The notes: generated by a model from the sequence alone, not told the origin. A stretch of 7,428 bases of DNA from Chitinophagaceae bacterium (GCA_947481355.1 CANKGM010000097.1:1-7428); one strand, 5' to 3'. Shown: positions 1 to 7,428, counted from the first letter of the stretch. A program made the numbers and translations.

Positions 1-345
1 ATCATACATCATGTTGCTGACTCGCATATGAATGCATTCATTCGGTTTAAATTAGGATTGACAGAAGACAATCCTACTATTAAGCCTTATGATCAAGATA
101 AATGGGCGGAGAAGCTTGATGTACTTAACGTTCCCGTGAACATGTCCATTACGCTTCTCCATTCCCTTCATGCCCGTTGGGGCGAATTAATTAAGTCTAT
201 GACGGATGAAGAATGGCAACGAACTGTATTTCATCCGGAACAGAAGAGAACGATTTCCCTTTGGGAAATGTTGATTGTTTATGCATGGCATGGAAAACAC
301 CATGCTACCCAAATCACGAACCTTCGCGAACAGAAAGGCTGGTAG
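1..345 (+). CDS. YfiT-like DinB-superfamily metal-dependent (bacillithiol) transferase, 3' part
   Basis: This is the C-terminal 114 residues of a DinB/YfiT-type four-helix-bundle protein; the left edge removes the start. The frame is open from base 1, and the ATG at 28 is internal because the residues before it (HHVADSHMN) match the conserved YfiT motif that supplies the first metal-binding His. Near the C-terminus, WHGKHH (partial residues 96-101) supplies the HxxxH pair, so the full three-His metal site appears present. The segment KPYDQDKWAEK is also typical of YfiT. Family members are about 170-180 residues long, so roughly 60 residues are missing. B. subtilis YfiT relatives are cytosolic, bind a divalent metal, and are annotated as bacillithiol S-transferases or putative metal-dependent hydrolases; the substrate here is unknown. 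murB begins 10 bases after the stop codon, so co-transcription is plausible. Family assignment is confident, the exact reaction is not. Confidence 0.88.
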   Translation: MIHHVADSHMNAFIRFKLGLTEDNPTIKPYDQDKWAEKLDVLNVPVNMSITLLHSLHARWGELIKSMTDEEWQRTVFHPEQKRTISLWEMLIVYAWHGKHHATQITNLREQKGW

Positions 346-355
346 TATACACAAA

Positions 356-1399
356 ATGATACATATTCAGCAACATACATCACTTCAGTCATTCAATACA
401 TTTGGAGTGGATGTTGAAGCAGATTATTTTGCTCGATTTCAATCTGAAGAAGAATTGATGGCATTGCTCAGTTCTCCTGAAATTCCAATTCATGTGACTT
501 CAGATTATGCGCATCAAAAAAAGATTCTCTTATTGGGTGCTGGAAGCAATATCCTCTTGACCAAAGATGTTGAAGGAGTAGTGCTTAAAAATGAAATCGA
601 TGGGATAAATAGTGTGCATGAAGACGATGATTATGTATACCTTAAAGCAGGTGCAGGTGTGGTATGGCATGAGCTCGTGCTTTATTGTGTAGAACATAAT
701 TTAGGAGGCGTAGAAAATCTTTCTTTAATTCCTGGAACAGTAGGGGCCGCACCGATTCAAAATATTGGGGCGTATGGTGTCGAATTGAAAGATTCATTTT
801 ATACATTAAGGGCATTGGATATCCAGGAAAAGGAGTGGTTGAATTTTAGTAATCATGATTGTCAATTTGGTTATCGCTCAAGCATTTTTAAAACCAAACT
901 GAAGAATCGTGTAATCATTACTTCTGTCACATTCAAGCTTACAAAGAAGCATCAACTGCATTTGTCATATGGTGCAATAAAAGAGCGACTTACATTGATG
1001 GGTATTGACGATCCAACCATCAAGGATGTGTCAGATGCCGTAATTGCCATTCGACAATCTAAACTACCTGATCCACATAAAATTGGAAACGCAGGCAGTT
1101 TTTTCAAAAACCCTGTGGTGTCGGCTGAGGTTGTTGAACATCTTATGCAAATATTTCCAGATTTGGTTTCCAATAAGTCGGGTGATGGATTCAAACTTGC
1201 TGCCGGCTGGCTTATCGAAAAAGCGGGTTGGAAAGGATATCGCGAAGGACAGGTAGGCTGCTATGATAAACAAGCGTTGGTCCTTGTTAACTATGGCGGC
1301 GCTAGCGGTGCAGAAATTGTAGCACTCTCTCAAAAAATTCAGCAGTCGGTCCGCGACAAGTTCGGCATTTTTCTAGAGCCAGAAGTGAATTTTGTTTAA
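356..1399 (+). CDS. murB: UDP-N-acetylenolpyruvoylglucosamine reductase MurB
   Basis: MurB is a cytosolic FAD enzyme that uses NADPH to reduce UDP-GlcNAc-enolpyruvate to UDP-MurNAc, the second committed step of peptidoglycan synthesis. The product is 347 residues, close to E. coli MurB (342). The N-terminal NTFGVD motif (residues 14-19) and LGAGSNILLT (60-69) belong to the FAD-binding domain, followed by IPGTVGAAPIQNIGAYGVEL (125-144). Expected catalytic residues are present: Arg174 in FGYRSSIFK, Ser248 (proton donor) in GNAGSFFKNP, and Glu341 in the terminal LEPEVNF. LSYG around Tyr205 matches the type I (E. coli-like) substrate-lid loop. I chose the ATG at 356 because the frame upstream to 275 only overlaps the preceding gene out of frame and encodes no MurB-like residues, whereas MIHIQQHTSL leads directly into the conserved N-terminus. 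No Shine-Dalgarno motif lies at normal spacing. The gene is intact. Confidence 0.97.
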   Translation: MIHIQQHTSLQSFNTFGVDVEADYFARFQSEEELMALLSSPEIPIHVTSDYAHQKKILLLGAGSNILLTKDVEGVVLKNEIDGINSVHEDDDYVYLKAGAGVVWHELVLYCVEHNLGGVENLSLIPGTVGAAPIQNIGAYGVELKDSFYTLRALDIQEKEWLNFSNHDCQFGYRSSIFKTKLKNRVIITSVTFKLTKKHQLHLSYGAIKERLTLMGIDDPTIKDVSDAVIAIRQSKLPDPHKIGNAGSFFKNPVVSAEVVEHLMQIFPDLVSNKSGDGFKLAAGWLIEKAGWKGYREGQVGCYDKQALVLVNYGGASGAEIVALSQKIQQSVRDKFGIFLEPEVNFV

Positions 1400-1506
1400 T
1401 CGATAGTTAGATTATCCGATAGGTTCTTTTTAAGGTAAATCAACAGTTTTTCTAGTGGTTTAATAGTATTTTTCAACATTATCAGTGAATTCGCTTTTAA
1501 ATGCCA

Positions 1507-1543
1507 AAAACGAACTCTTCTCCAAGTTCTTTGTTTTATTTTT
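1507..1543 (+). terminator. possible terminator hairpin after murB
   Basis: The arms GAACT (1512-1516) and AGTTC (1525-1529) pair around an 8-base loop. AAAAC (1507-1511) can also pair with GTTTT (1533-1537) across a 3-base bulge. The right arm runs into a T-rich stretch to 1543, as in an intrinsic terminator. The stem is short and AT-rich, so it may be weak. It ends only 6 bases before the start codon at 1550, so it could instead affect the leader of the VWA gene. The rest of the 150-base gap (1400-1549) shows no gene. A second imperfect palindrome lies at about 1399-1420, just after the murB stop. I found no convincing Bacteroidota promoter (TTTG / TAnnTTTG) in the gap. Confidence 0.3.
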
Positions 1544-1549
1544 ACAACC

Positions 1550-2647
1550 ATGAAAGGATTTCAGTTTAGAAAATTTGATGCGAATGAGGGAGGTAAATCA
1601 GACTTTGAAAACCTGCTTGAAATCTTCATGCAATTATTGAATCATACCAACGGCGATGCAGGCGAAGCATTGAGTTGGATGACCGAACTAGATAAGGAAT
1701 ATCAATTCAGCAAACCGCAATATGGCCTAGGTGATTTCATTGATGACTTAAAGCAAAAGGGGTATATCGATGAAGACAATCAAAAAGGCGAAATAAAAAT
1801 CACCCCCAAAACAGAGCAAGGCATTCGTAAGCGTTCCTTAGATGAGATTTTCGGGAAACTAAAAAAAGGAAGAAAGGGCAGTCATACTACGTTTAAAAGT
1901 GGACAAGGAGATGAAACGAATCCAGAAACGCGTCCCTTTCAATTTGGCGATGTGATGGAGCAAATCGATTTTGTGAGTTCAATCCGAAACTCTCAAATCA
2001 ATAGAGGTATTGAATCATTTTCACTTCGCGAAGATGATTTAGAAATTAGGGAGACGGACATGAAAACACAAACATCAACTGTGTTGATGATTGACATATC
2101 TCACTCCATGATATTGTATGGGGAAGATCGCATTACGCCTGCTAAGAAAGTGGCCATGGCGCTCAGCGAATTAATCAAAACGAAGTATCCTAAAGACACT
2201 TTGGATATTGTTGTTTTTGGAAACGATGCCTGGACGATTGAAGTGAAAGACCTGCCTTACTTGCAAGTAGGTCCTTATCATACGAATACGGTTGCTGGAC
2301 TTGAATTAGCCATGGAGATTCTTCGGAAGCGAAAAAATCCCAACAAGCAAATCTTCATGATTACGGATGGTAAACCAACCTGTCTGAAAATTGGGAAGAA
2401 GTATTATAAAAATGCATTTGGCTTAGATCGAAAAATCACGGGCAGATGTTTGAACCTGGCTAGTCAGTGCAGAAAGCTAAAGATTGTCATCACAACGTTT
2501 ATGATTACGAGTGATCCATATTTACAAAGCTTTGTTCGCGCATTTACTGAAAGCAATAATGGGAAAGCCTTTTATGCATCATTGGATAAGTTGGGTAGTT
2601 TCATCTTCAATGATTTTGAAAAGGGAAAGAAACGAAATGTATTTTAA
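1550..2647 (+). CDS. VWA-domain protein with intact MIDAS, partner of a MoxR-like ATPase
   Basis: This is a 365-residue, probably cytosolic protein with no signal peptide or membrane segment. Residues 1-100 look mostly helical. Residues 92-130 form a basic, polar linker (KRSLDEIFGKLKKGRKG), and residues 130-170 lead into the VWA domain. The VWA domain spans about 175-355 and has a complete metal-ion-dependent adhesion site: DISHS (Asp182, Ser184, Ser186), Thr245 in YHTNT, and Asp273 in ITDGKP. It should therefore bind Mg2+ or Mn2+ and a partner protein. The layout and the C-terminal pattern (TDGKPT, then a helix and a final LDKLGSFIFNDF) resemble, from memory, the VWA proteins encoded next to ChlI/MoxR-type ATPases, such as mycobacterial Rv0959. 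The downstream gene encodes such an ATPase 52 bases away, so a two-protein complex is likely. The start ATG is preceded by TTTTTACAACC with no Shine-Dalgarno. The biological role is unknown; databases may label it magnesium chelatase subunit D-like, which is probably too specific. Confidence 0.88.
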   Translation: MKGFQFRKFDANEGGKSDFENLLEIFMQLLNHTNGDAGEALSWMTELDKEYQFSKPQYGLGDFIDDLKQKGYIDEDNQKGEIKITPKTEQGIRKRSLDEIFGKLKKGRKGSHTTFKSGQGDETNPETRPFQFGDVMEQIDFVSSIRNSQINRGIESFSLREDDLEIRETDMKTQTSTVLMIDISHSMILYGEDRITPAKKVAMALSELIKTKYPKDTLDIVVFGNDAWTIEVKDLPYLQVGPYHTNTVAGLELAMEILRKRKNPNKQIFMITDGKPTCLKIGKKYYKNAFGLDRKITGRCLNLASQCRKLKIVITTFMITSDPYLQSFVRAFTESNNGKAFYASLDKLGSFIFNDFEKGKKRNVF

Positions 2648-2699
2648 CTAATCAATTAATAAGCGCTACATATAATGCGTTTAGCGAAAAAATAAAAAA

Positions 2700-4181
2700 A
2701 TGAATACGATCAAGACATTCGGAGAGTTGAAGGCTAGTGGATATATTCCTAAAACCATCAAAGAGGAAATGCGTCAAAACCTGATTAAGAAAATGCAATC
2801 GGGAGAAGAACGTTTTCCAGGTATAATAGGGTATGAGGATACGGTTATTCCTGATACAGAGCGCGCTATATTATCAAGGCATAATATGTTATTCCTTGGT
2901 TTACGCGGTCAGGCTAAAACAAGAATGGCTAGGCAAATGACTGATTTGTTGGATGACTATGTGCCTTATGTTGAAGGCAGTGATATATATGATGATCCAT
3001 TTAATCCCATTTCAGGATATGGAAAATCGCAATTGGAAAGCCTAGGTGATGCAATGCCTATTAGTTGGTTACACAAGAGTGAGCGCTACGGCGAGAAGCT
3101 AGCTACACCGGATGTAAGCGTTGCTGATTTAATAGGTGATATCGATCCAGTGAAAGCAGCCAATCTTCGTTTGAATTTTTCAGATGAACGCGTGATTCAT
3201 TATGGTATCATACCTAGAAGTAATCGTTGCATTTTTGTCATCAACGAACTGCCCGACTTGCAAGCGCGTATTCAAGTAGCGTTGTTTAATATTTTACAAG
3301 AAGGAGATATTCAAATCCGTGGTTTCAAATTGAGGCTGCCCTTGGATATTGTATTTGTATTTACTGCCAACCCAGAAGATTATACCAACCGTGGTTCAAT
3401 CGTAACGCCTTTAAAAGATAGGATTGAAAGTCAGATTCTAACACACTATCCAAAATCTATTGAAGCAGCCATGTCCATTACGGCACAAGAAGCCAGTATT
3501 CACGAAGAGCAGACAAAGTTGGTTTCAGAAAGTGATTTGATTGGTAGGTTAATTGAACAAATCGCATTTGAAGCCAGAGCCAGTGAGTTTGTCGATCAAA
3601 AAAGTGGTGTCTCGGCGAGGTTGACTATTGCAGCACTTGAGAATGCATTCAGTGCCGCCGAACGAAGAGCATTAATCAATAAAGAAAAGAACACACAGAT
3701 TTGGATGAGTGATCTTCAAGGGGTTATTCCTGCCATCACAGGTAAAATCGAGTTGGTATATGAAGGCGAACAAGAAGGGCCATATCAAGTGAGTGTAAAT
3801 CTCTTAGAGAAATCAATACGCAGCATTTTCGTTCAATATTTTCCCGATCCGGAATCATTCAAAAAGAAGCGTAACAAAGAGGTTGCTGTTGAAAGTCCTT
3901 ACAAGAAAGTAATCAGCTGGTTTGATCAAGGAAATGCACTGGATTTATTGTTCCACTTAAAGGATGCCGATAAGTCTAAGCTATTGAATACCGTTGACGG
4001 ATTATCAGACTTGGTGCTTGCTTATTTCCCCAAAGCAGCCTCAAAGCAAAAAGCATTTTTGATGGAGTTTGTCCTCTACGGACTTAGCTCTTACTCATTG
4101 ATCAGTAAAAAAGTACTTGCCGCGAAGATTGAATTTAAAGACTTGATGGGCAGTATGTTCAGTGAGGAGTTTGAAGACTAA
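2700..4181 (+). CDS. MoxR/ChlI-like AAA+ ATPase paired with the VWA protein
   Basis: This is a 493-residue soluble AAA+ ATPase of the helix-2-insert clade (MoxR and magnesium-chelatase ChlI relatives). Walker A is GLRGQAKT (67-74, Lys73). Walker B is IFVINELPDL (178-187), with Asn182 where Asp is usual and the catalytic Glu183 retained. Sensor 1 lies in FTANPEDYTNRG (Asn224), a probable arginine finger is Arg241 in PLKDR, and a sensor 2 arginine is probably Arg307 in SGVSARLT. The ISGYGKSQ to GDIDP stretch (105-150) matches the insert region of ChlI-like proteins. Residues 385-400 are a charged linker to a helical C-terminal domain (400-493). The protein probably remodels or activates an unknown target with the VWA partner. 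It lacks a CobN/ChlH-sized subunit nearby, so true magnesium chelatase activity is unlikely. The start follows an A-rich leader (GCGAAAAAATAAAAAA), common in Bacteroidota. The 52-base spacing and shared strand suggest one operon, in the order VWA then ATPase. Confidence 0.9.
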   Translation: MNTIKTFGELKASGYIPKTIKEEMRQNLIKKMQSGEERFPGIIGYEDTVIPDTERAILSRHNMLFLGLRGQAKTRMARQMTDLLDDYVPYVEGSDIYDDPFNPISGYGKSQLESLGDAMPISWLHKSERYGEKLATPDVSVADLIGDIDPVKAANLRLNFSDERVIHYGIIPRSNRCIFVINELPDLQARIQVALFNILQEGDIQIRGFKLRLPLDIVFVFTANPEDYTNRGSIVTPLKDRIESQILTHYPKSIEAAMSITAQEASIHEEQTKLVSESDLIGRLIEQIAFEARASEFVDQKSGVSARLTIAALENAFSAAERRALINKEKNTQIWMSDLQGVIPAITGKIELVYEGEQEGPYQVSVNLLEKSIRSIFVQYFPDPESFKKKRNKEVAVESPYKKVISWFDQGNALDLLFHLKDADKSKLLNTVDGLSDLVLAYFPKAASKQKAFLMEFVLYGLSSYSLISKKVLAAKIEFKDLMGSMFSEEFED

Positions 4182-4196
4182 AAATTTATTTAAATA

Positions 4197-4234
4197 GTGA
4201 GATTGAAAATGTGCTAGACAAAATTCAATCTCAC
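4197..4234. terminator. bidirectional terminator between convergent genes
   Basis: A perfect 11-bp inverted repeat, GTGAGATTGAA (4197-4207) and TTCAATCTCAC (4224-4234), encloses a 16-base loop. It sits in the 67-base gap between the stop codons of two convergent genes. A/T-rich sequence flanks both sides: reading left on the minus strand the stem is followed by TATTTAAATAAATTTT, and on the plus strand by CGTTTAACAACATTTTATTT. The minus-strand side looks better as a U-tract. Position and symmetry make transcription termination for both genes the simplest reading, though the large loop is not ideal. Confidence 0.65.
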
Positions 4235-4248
4235 CGTTTAACAACATT

Positions 4249-7200
4249 TTATTTATTCATCGCTTCAAGGCTTCTCAAATAATCAAGCAACATGATTGAC
4301 TGCCTGATTTCGAGGAACATATTTCGTTGAGCGTTATTTAGATTATCTCCTTTGTTCGCTAACAAATCTTGTACGGCTTGTGTCAACTCTGGCACAGACA
4401 TTTTACCTAAGTAAGCATAGTAGGCCATTTGTTGTTGAAGGTCTTTTCCTAAAGAACTTGAAATTTTAGCGGCTAGTTTTTTATCACCAGATTTATAGGC
4501 AATTTCAAGCAGTTGAACACTGATTGTATTGTGTTGATTTTGTCTGCTGATCATTCCATAAGGGAAGTTTTCTGATAAAATATTTTTATCAGCCAATTCC
4601 AATATTTCTTGTGCTTTTTCTTTTTGGCCTTCGTTGATTAGCGCAGCACCTGCTTCCGCAATGGATTGTCTAATGCCCATCAAATGCCTTCTGTTTTCTT
4701 CATCAAAATAAACTCCTGGAATGTTTGCACTTCCATAGGCGAATTTATTTTTGATGATCTCGTATGATTTTGTGGCATTGATTCTGTCTTGGTCTAGTGT
4801 TGGAACAAGTCTATATGATTGACCATCTGCTCTGAGGTACTGACCAAATCCCAATTCACCAAATGGAGAAGTGAAGTATATTGGTCTGCTCCATTTGTTA
4901 GCCGCAATAACATTCAAGACAGCCAGGTCGTTTTTCATTAAGATTTCTTTTGGCAGGTCAAATCGAAGTTCAGGAAGAACCACATCCTTAGATTCTAGGG
5001 TACCATTTTTCCTTACCAATGCAGTGTCTACAGGCACACTTACTTTTTTTGTTGGGAAATAACTCATGAAAGAACCATCCTGCATTTGAAGTTGGTTGGC
5101 TTGTTCTTCACTGCCAACAAAATCATGCATTAGACTATACAAGTCTATATATCTTCCCGAGAATTCAGGACGCTCATAATAGCGAATGTAATCGCGTTTG
5201 CTGCCTTCAATTTGTTCGGCAGACCAAATCACATCAATTGGTGCGCTTTCATTCACTTTGTAGCGAAGCTGATTGATGTACCAATCGATTCCCAATAATG
5301 AATAATTGATTACACGAATATCTTTTCTAATTCCTTCTACCTCTTGAGCATACCAAAGTGGGTAAGTATCATTGTCACCAAAAGTGAAGAGAATGGCATT
5401 TGGCGCACAGCTTTCTAAATAATTTTTTGCGAGGTCTCTTGCCATTTGTTTTTTGCTTCTGTCGTGGTCATCCCATTCTTGTGATGCCATAAGCATTGGG
5501 ACTAAAGCAAGGCAAACGAGTCCGGCTGCAATATTGGATACTGAATCTCCTGTGAACTTTTTCAACCAATCTTTTATTTGCATAACACCTAATCCAATCC
5601 AAATAGCAAATACATAAAATGATCCCACGAATGCATAGTCACGTTCACGAGGTTGATTACCTGCTTGATTCAGATAGAATACAATGGCAAGACCTGTGAA
5701 GAAGAACAAAAGGAAGGAAACGAATGATCCTTTTTTGTCTTGATTATATTGATAGAAAACCCCAAGCAATCCTAAGATGAATGGAAGTGCAAAAAGTTTA
5801 TTGTTCGCTTTGTTTGTTTTGATGCTGTCTGGTAATTTGTCTTGACTTCCCAGTAGGTTATCGTCAACTGCTTTAATACCACTTAGTGTATTTCCGTCGC
5901 GTGGATTACCAAATCCTTGTATGTCGTTTTGCTTTCCAACAAAATTCCATCCGAAGTAGCGCAAATACATCCATCCAATCTGATAGCTTAATGCCCATTT
6001 GATATTGTCTCCCATTGAAGGTTTTTCATCATCACCAAGATTCAACCAACGTTTATAAAAATCGGCATGACCTTGATCATTGCTAGCATCCCAAACACGT
6101 GGCAATAACATTTTGTCTTCGGCTTCATATACAGGAGATTGTTCCTTTCCTGCAGCAATGTATTGGTCTTTTCCTTTTACATATTTTGTATCACCTTCTT
6201 CATAAGCAATTGGTTTCGCTGTAAATACTTGACCATATATCAACGGAAAATCACCATATTGTTCCCTGCCTAGGTATCCTTCTAAGCTCATTGGATTGTC
6301 TACGTTGTACATGTCAATCGCAGGATTCGCGGCAGATCTTACAAGTGTAGTGAGGTAGGTAGAGTAGCCTATTAACATGAATGCAAAGCACCACATAGAT
6401 AACCTCAAGAAATAAGGATTGCGCTTAAGAGCAGGTAATCCGTATACTGTGATGGCAATAATACCCGCAATGGTTACGATTAATTTCAACATGCTTGCAC
6501 CTGCAGAACCGGTTGAGATGAATGGATATAAAATAGCTAATCCAAATAAAGCAACCCATGTACCAAACTTAGCGGATGAAATATTAGCTGAAGAAGAGAT
6601 TTTAATTCCAGCATAAATTAAGGCTGCTAAGAATATAAAATAGGTCGTGAATCCACTAAAGAAAGGTAGTCCCAGAGAGTTGACAAAAAATATGTCGAAA
6701 CTTCCTGCCGTTTTGATGGTATACTGAATAACTACTTTTTGTGTTACGCCGGTAATGATACATCCAATGATGAAGGCAAAGAATGTTCCCCATTTGGTTA
6801 CTTTGTGGCGCTTATAGTAATACACCATTACGATAGCTGGTATGGTCAACAAGTTCAGCAAGTGAACTCCGATTGACAGTCCCATGGTGAAGAAGATCAA
6901 CACAATCCATTTATCTGCACCAGGTTGGTCTGCATTATGCTCCCACTTAAGCATCATCCAGAAAACGAGGGCTGTAAAGAATGATGACAAGGCATATACC
7001 TCACCCTCTACTGCACTGTACCAAAAGGAATCACTAAAGGTATAGGCGAGGGCACCAACCACACCAGCAGATATGATGGTGAAGATTTGATTTCCTGTTA
7101 AGGCTTGATTTGATTTTTGAATGATTTTTCTAGCAAAGTGGGTGATGGTCCAAAATAGAAACAAAATCGTGAAGCCACTCGCCAAGGCACTCATTACGTT

Positions 7201-7428
7201 AACCGCCTTAGCAGCCGTCATGGGATTGTCGCCAAACATAATGATGAAAACCCTTCCCATCAACACAAACAATGGGGCTCCTGGTGGGTGTGGAACTTGA
7301 ATTTTAAAGCATGAGCTTACGAATTCACCGCAATCCCATAAGCTACCACCTGCTTCAGCAGTCATAATATAGACAGAGCAAGCAATCAGGGTAACGATCC
7401 AACCAACTAGGTTATTGATCTTGTTGAA
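4249..7428 (-). CDS. DUF2723 (GT117-type) multi-pass membrane protein, 5' end outside window
   Basis: At least 1059 residues of a large membrane protein of the DUF2723 family, named glycosyltransferase family 117 in some databases. The frame stays open to the right edge. The 21 codons before the ATG at 7365 read FNKINNLVGWIVTLIACSVY, the family's usual N-terminus and first membrane helix, so 7365 is internal and only a few residues are probably missing. Conserved motifs (partial numbering) are WDCGEF (31-36), a likely GT-C-type acidic site in the first outer loop, HPPGAPL (47-53), SAVEGEVY (138-145), NQPRERDYAF (591-600) and FGDNDTYPLWYAQE (683-696). About 11 hydrophobic segments lie within 1-365 and about four more between 540 and 650, with a large polar loop between the two groups. 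Residues 650-1059 are soluble and end in helical, TPR-like sequence. It is inferred to transfer a sugar from a lipid-linked donor at the inner membrane; donor and acceptor are unknown. It converges on the AAA+ gene and is not in its operon. Confidence 0.92.
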   Translation of the reverse strand, partial: FNKINNLVGWIVTLIACSVYIMTAEAGGSLWDCGEFVSSCFKIQVPHPPGAPLFVLMGRVFIIMFGDNPMTAAKAVNVMSALASGFTILFLFWTITHFARKIIQKSNQALTGNQIFTIISAGVVGALAYTFSDSFWYSAVEGEVYALSSFFTALVFWMMLKWEHNADQPGADKWIVLIFFTMGLSIGVHLLNLLTIPAIVMVYYYKRHKVTKWGTFFAFIIGCIITGVTQKVVIQYTIKTAGSFDIFFVNSLGLPFFSGFTTYFIFLAALIYAGIKISSSANISSAKFGTWVALFGLAILYPFISTGSAGASMLKLIVTIAGIIAITVYGLPALKRNPYFLRLSMWCFAFMLIGYSTYLTTLVRSAANPAIDMYNVDNPMSLEGYLGREQYGDFPLIYGQVFTAKPIAYEEGDTKYVKGKDQYIAAGKEQSPVYEAEDKMLLPRVWDASNDQGHADFYKRWLNLGDDEKPSMGDNIKWALSYQIGWMYLRYFGWNFVGKQNDIQGFGNPRDGNTLSGIKAVDDNLLGSQDKLPDSIKTNKANNKLFALPFILGLLGVFYQYNQDKKGSFVSFLLFFFTGLAIVFYLNQAGNQPRERDYAFVGSFYVFAIWIGLGVMQIKDWLKKFTGDSVSNIAAGLVCLALVPMLMASQEWDDHDRSKKQMARDLAKNYLESCAPNAILFTFGDNDTYPLWYAQEVEGIRKDIRVINYSLLGIDWYINQLRYKVNESAPIDVIWSAEQIEGSKRDYIRYYERPEFSGRYIDLYSLMHDFVGSEEQANQLQMQDGSFMSYFPTKKVSVPVDTALVRKNGTLESKDVVLPELRFDLPKEILMKNDLAVLNVIAANKWSRPIYFTSPFGELGFGQYLRADGQSYRLVPTLDQDRINATKSYEIIKNKFAYGSANIPGVYFDEENRRHLMGIRQSIAEAGAALINEGQKEKAQEILELADKNILSENFPYGMISRQNQHNTISVQLLEIAYKSGDKKLAAKISSSLGKDLQQQMAYYAYLGKMSVPELTQAVQDLLANKGDNLNNAQRNMFLEIRQSIMLLDYLRSLEAMNK

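Noticed and set aside
275..355. Extended murB start at 275
   Set aside because: The extra 27 residues are an out-of-frame reading of the conserved HGKHHATQ end of the YfiT gene and have no MurB similarity; the ATG at 356 fits the family.
952..1333. Short open frames on both strands inside murB (952-1194 -, 1044-1256 +, 1064-1333 -)
   Set aside because: They lie wholly within a strongly conserved murB frame and show no recognisable domain.
2671..2676. TATAAT between the VWA and AAA+ genes as a promoter
   Set aside because: It matches a sigma-70 -10 box by composition, but Bacteroidota mainly use TAnnTTTG and no matching -33 element is at proper spacing.
2664..2686. CGCTA/TAGCG inverted repeat before the AAA+ start
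   Set aside because: The stem is only 5 bp with a 13-base loop and no T-tract; it is expected by chance in a gap of this size.
1550..4181. Magnesium chelatase ChlD/ChlI involved in chlorophyll synthesis
   Set aside because: No ChlH-like large subunit or tetrapyrrole gene is present, and the motif details fit a MoxR/VWA pair of unknown role better.
4871..5062. 63-codon plus-strand open frame
   Set aside because: It is antisense to the conserved soluble part of the DUF2723 gene and has no recognisable features.
6419..6616. 65-codon plus-strand open frame
   Set aside because: It is antisense to membrane-helix codons of the DUF2723 gene; such frames arise easily opposite hydrophobic coding sequence.

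Overview
The window most likely comes from a member of the phylum Bacteroidota. The main reason is the long DUF2723-family membrane protein, which is characteristic of that phylum. Supporting signs are the moderately AT-rich sequence and translation starts that lack a Shine-Dalgarno motif but have A/T-rich leaders. I cannot fix the class or genus from the sequence alone.

Layout. Positions 1-345 (+) hold the 3' end of a YfiT/DinB-type metal-dependent thiol transferase gene, cut by the left edge. Ten bases later comes a complete murB (356-1399, +), the flavoenzyme that makes UDP-MurNAc for peptidoglycan. A 150-base gap with a terminator-like hairpin follows. Next is a two-gene unit on the same strand: a VWA-domain protein with an intact MIDAS metal site (1550-2647) and a MoxR/magnesium-chelatase-like AAA+ ATPase (2700-4181). 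A 67-base gap with a perfect 11-bp inverted repeat, probably a bidirectional terminator, separates this unit from a convergent gene. That gene (4249-7428, -) encodes a very large DUF2723 (GT117-type) membrane protein. Its open frame continues through the right edge, so its true start lies outside the window; the ATG at 7365 is internal.

How the genes may work together. YfiT and murB could be co-transcribed, but no functional link is visible. The VWA and AAA+ proteins very probably act together: MoxR-type ATPases are commonly paired with VWA proteins, in chaperone-like or metal-insertion machines. The substrate of this pair is unknown. It resembles, from memory, the mycobacterial Rv0958/Rv0959 pair rather than true magnesium chelatase. 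It is the least understood part of the window, and its Walker B motif carries Asn where Asp is usual. I see no mobile element, CRISPR array, tRNA, rRNA or other defence-like cluster. Apart from the VWA/AAA+ pair and the DUF2723 protein, the region looks like ordinary chromosomal housekeeping DNA.
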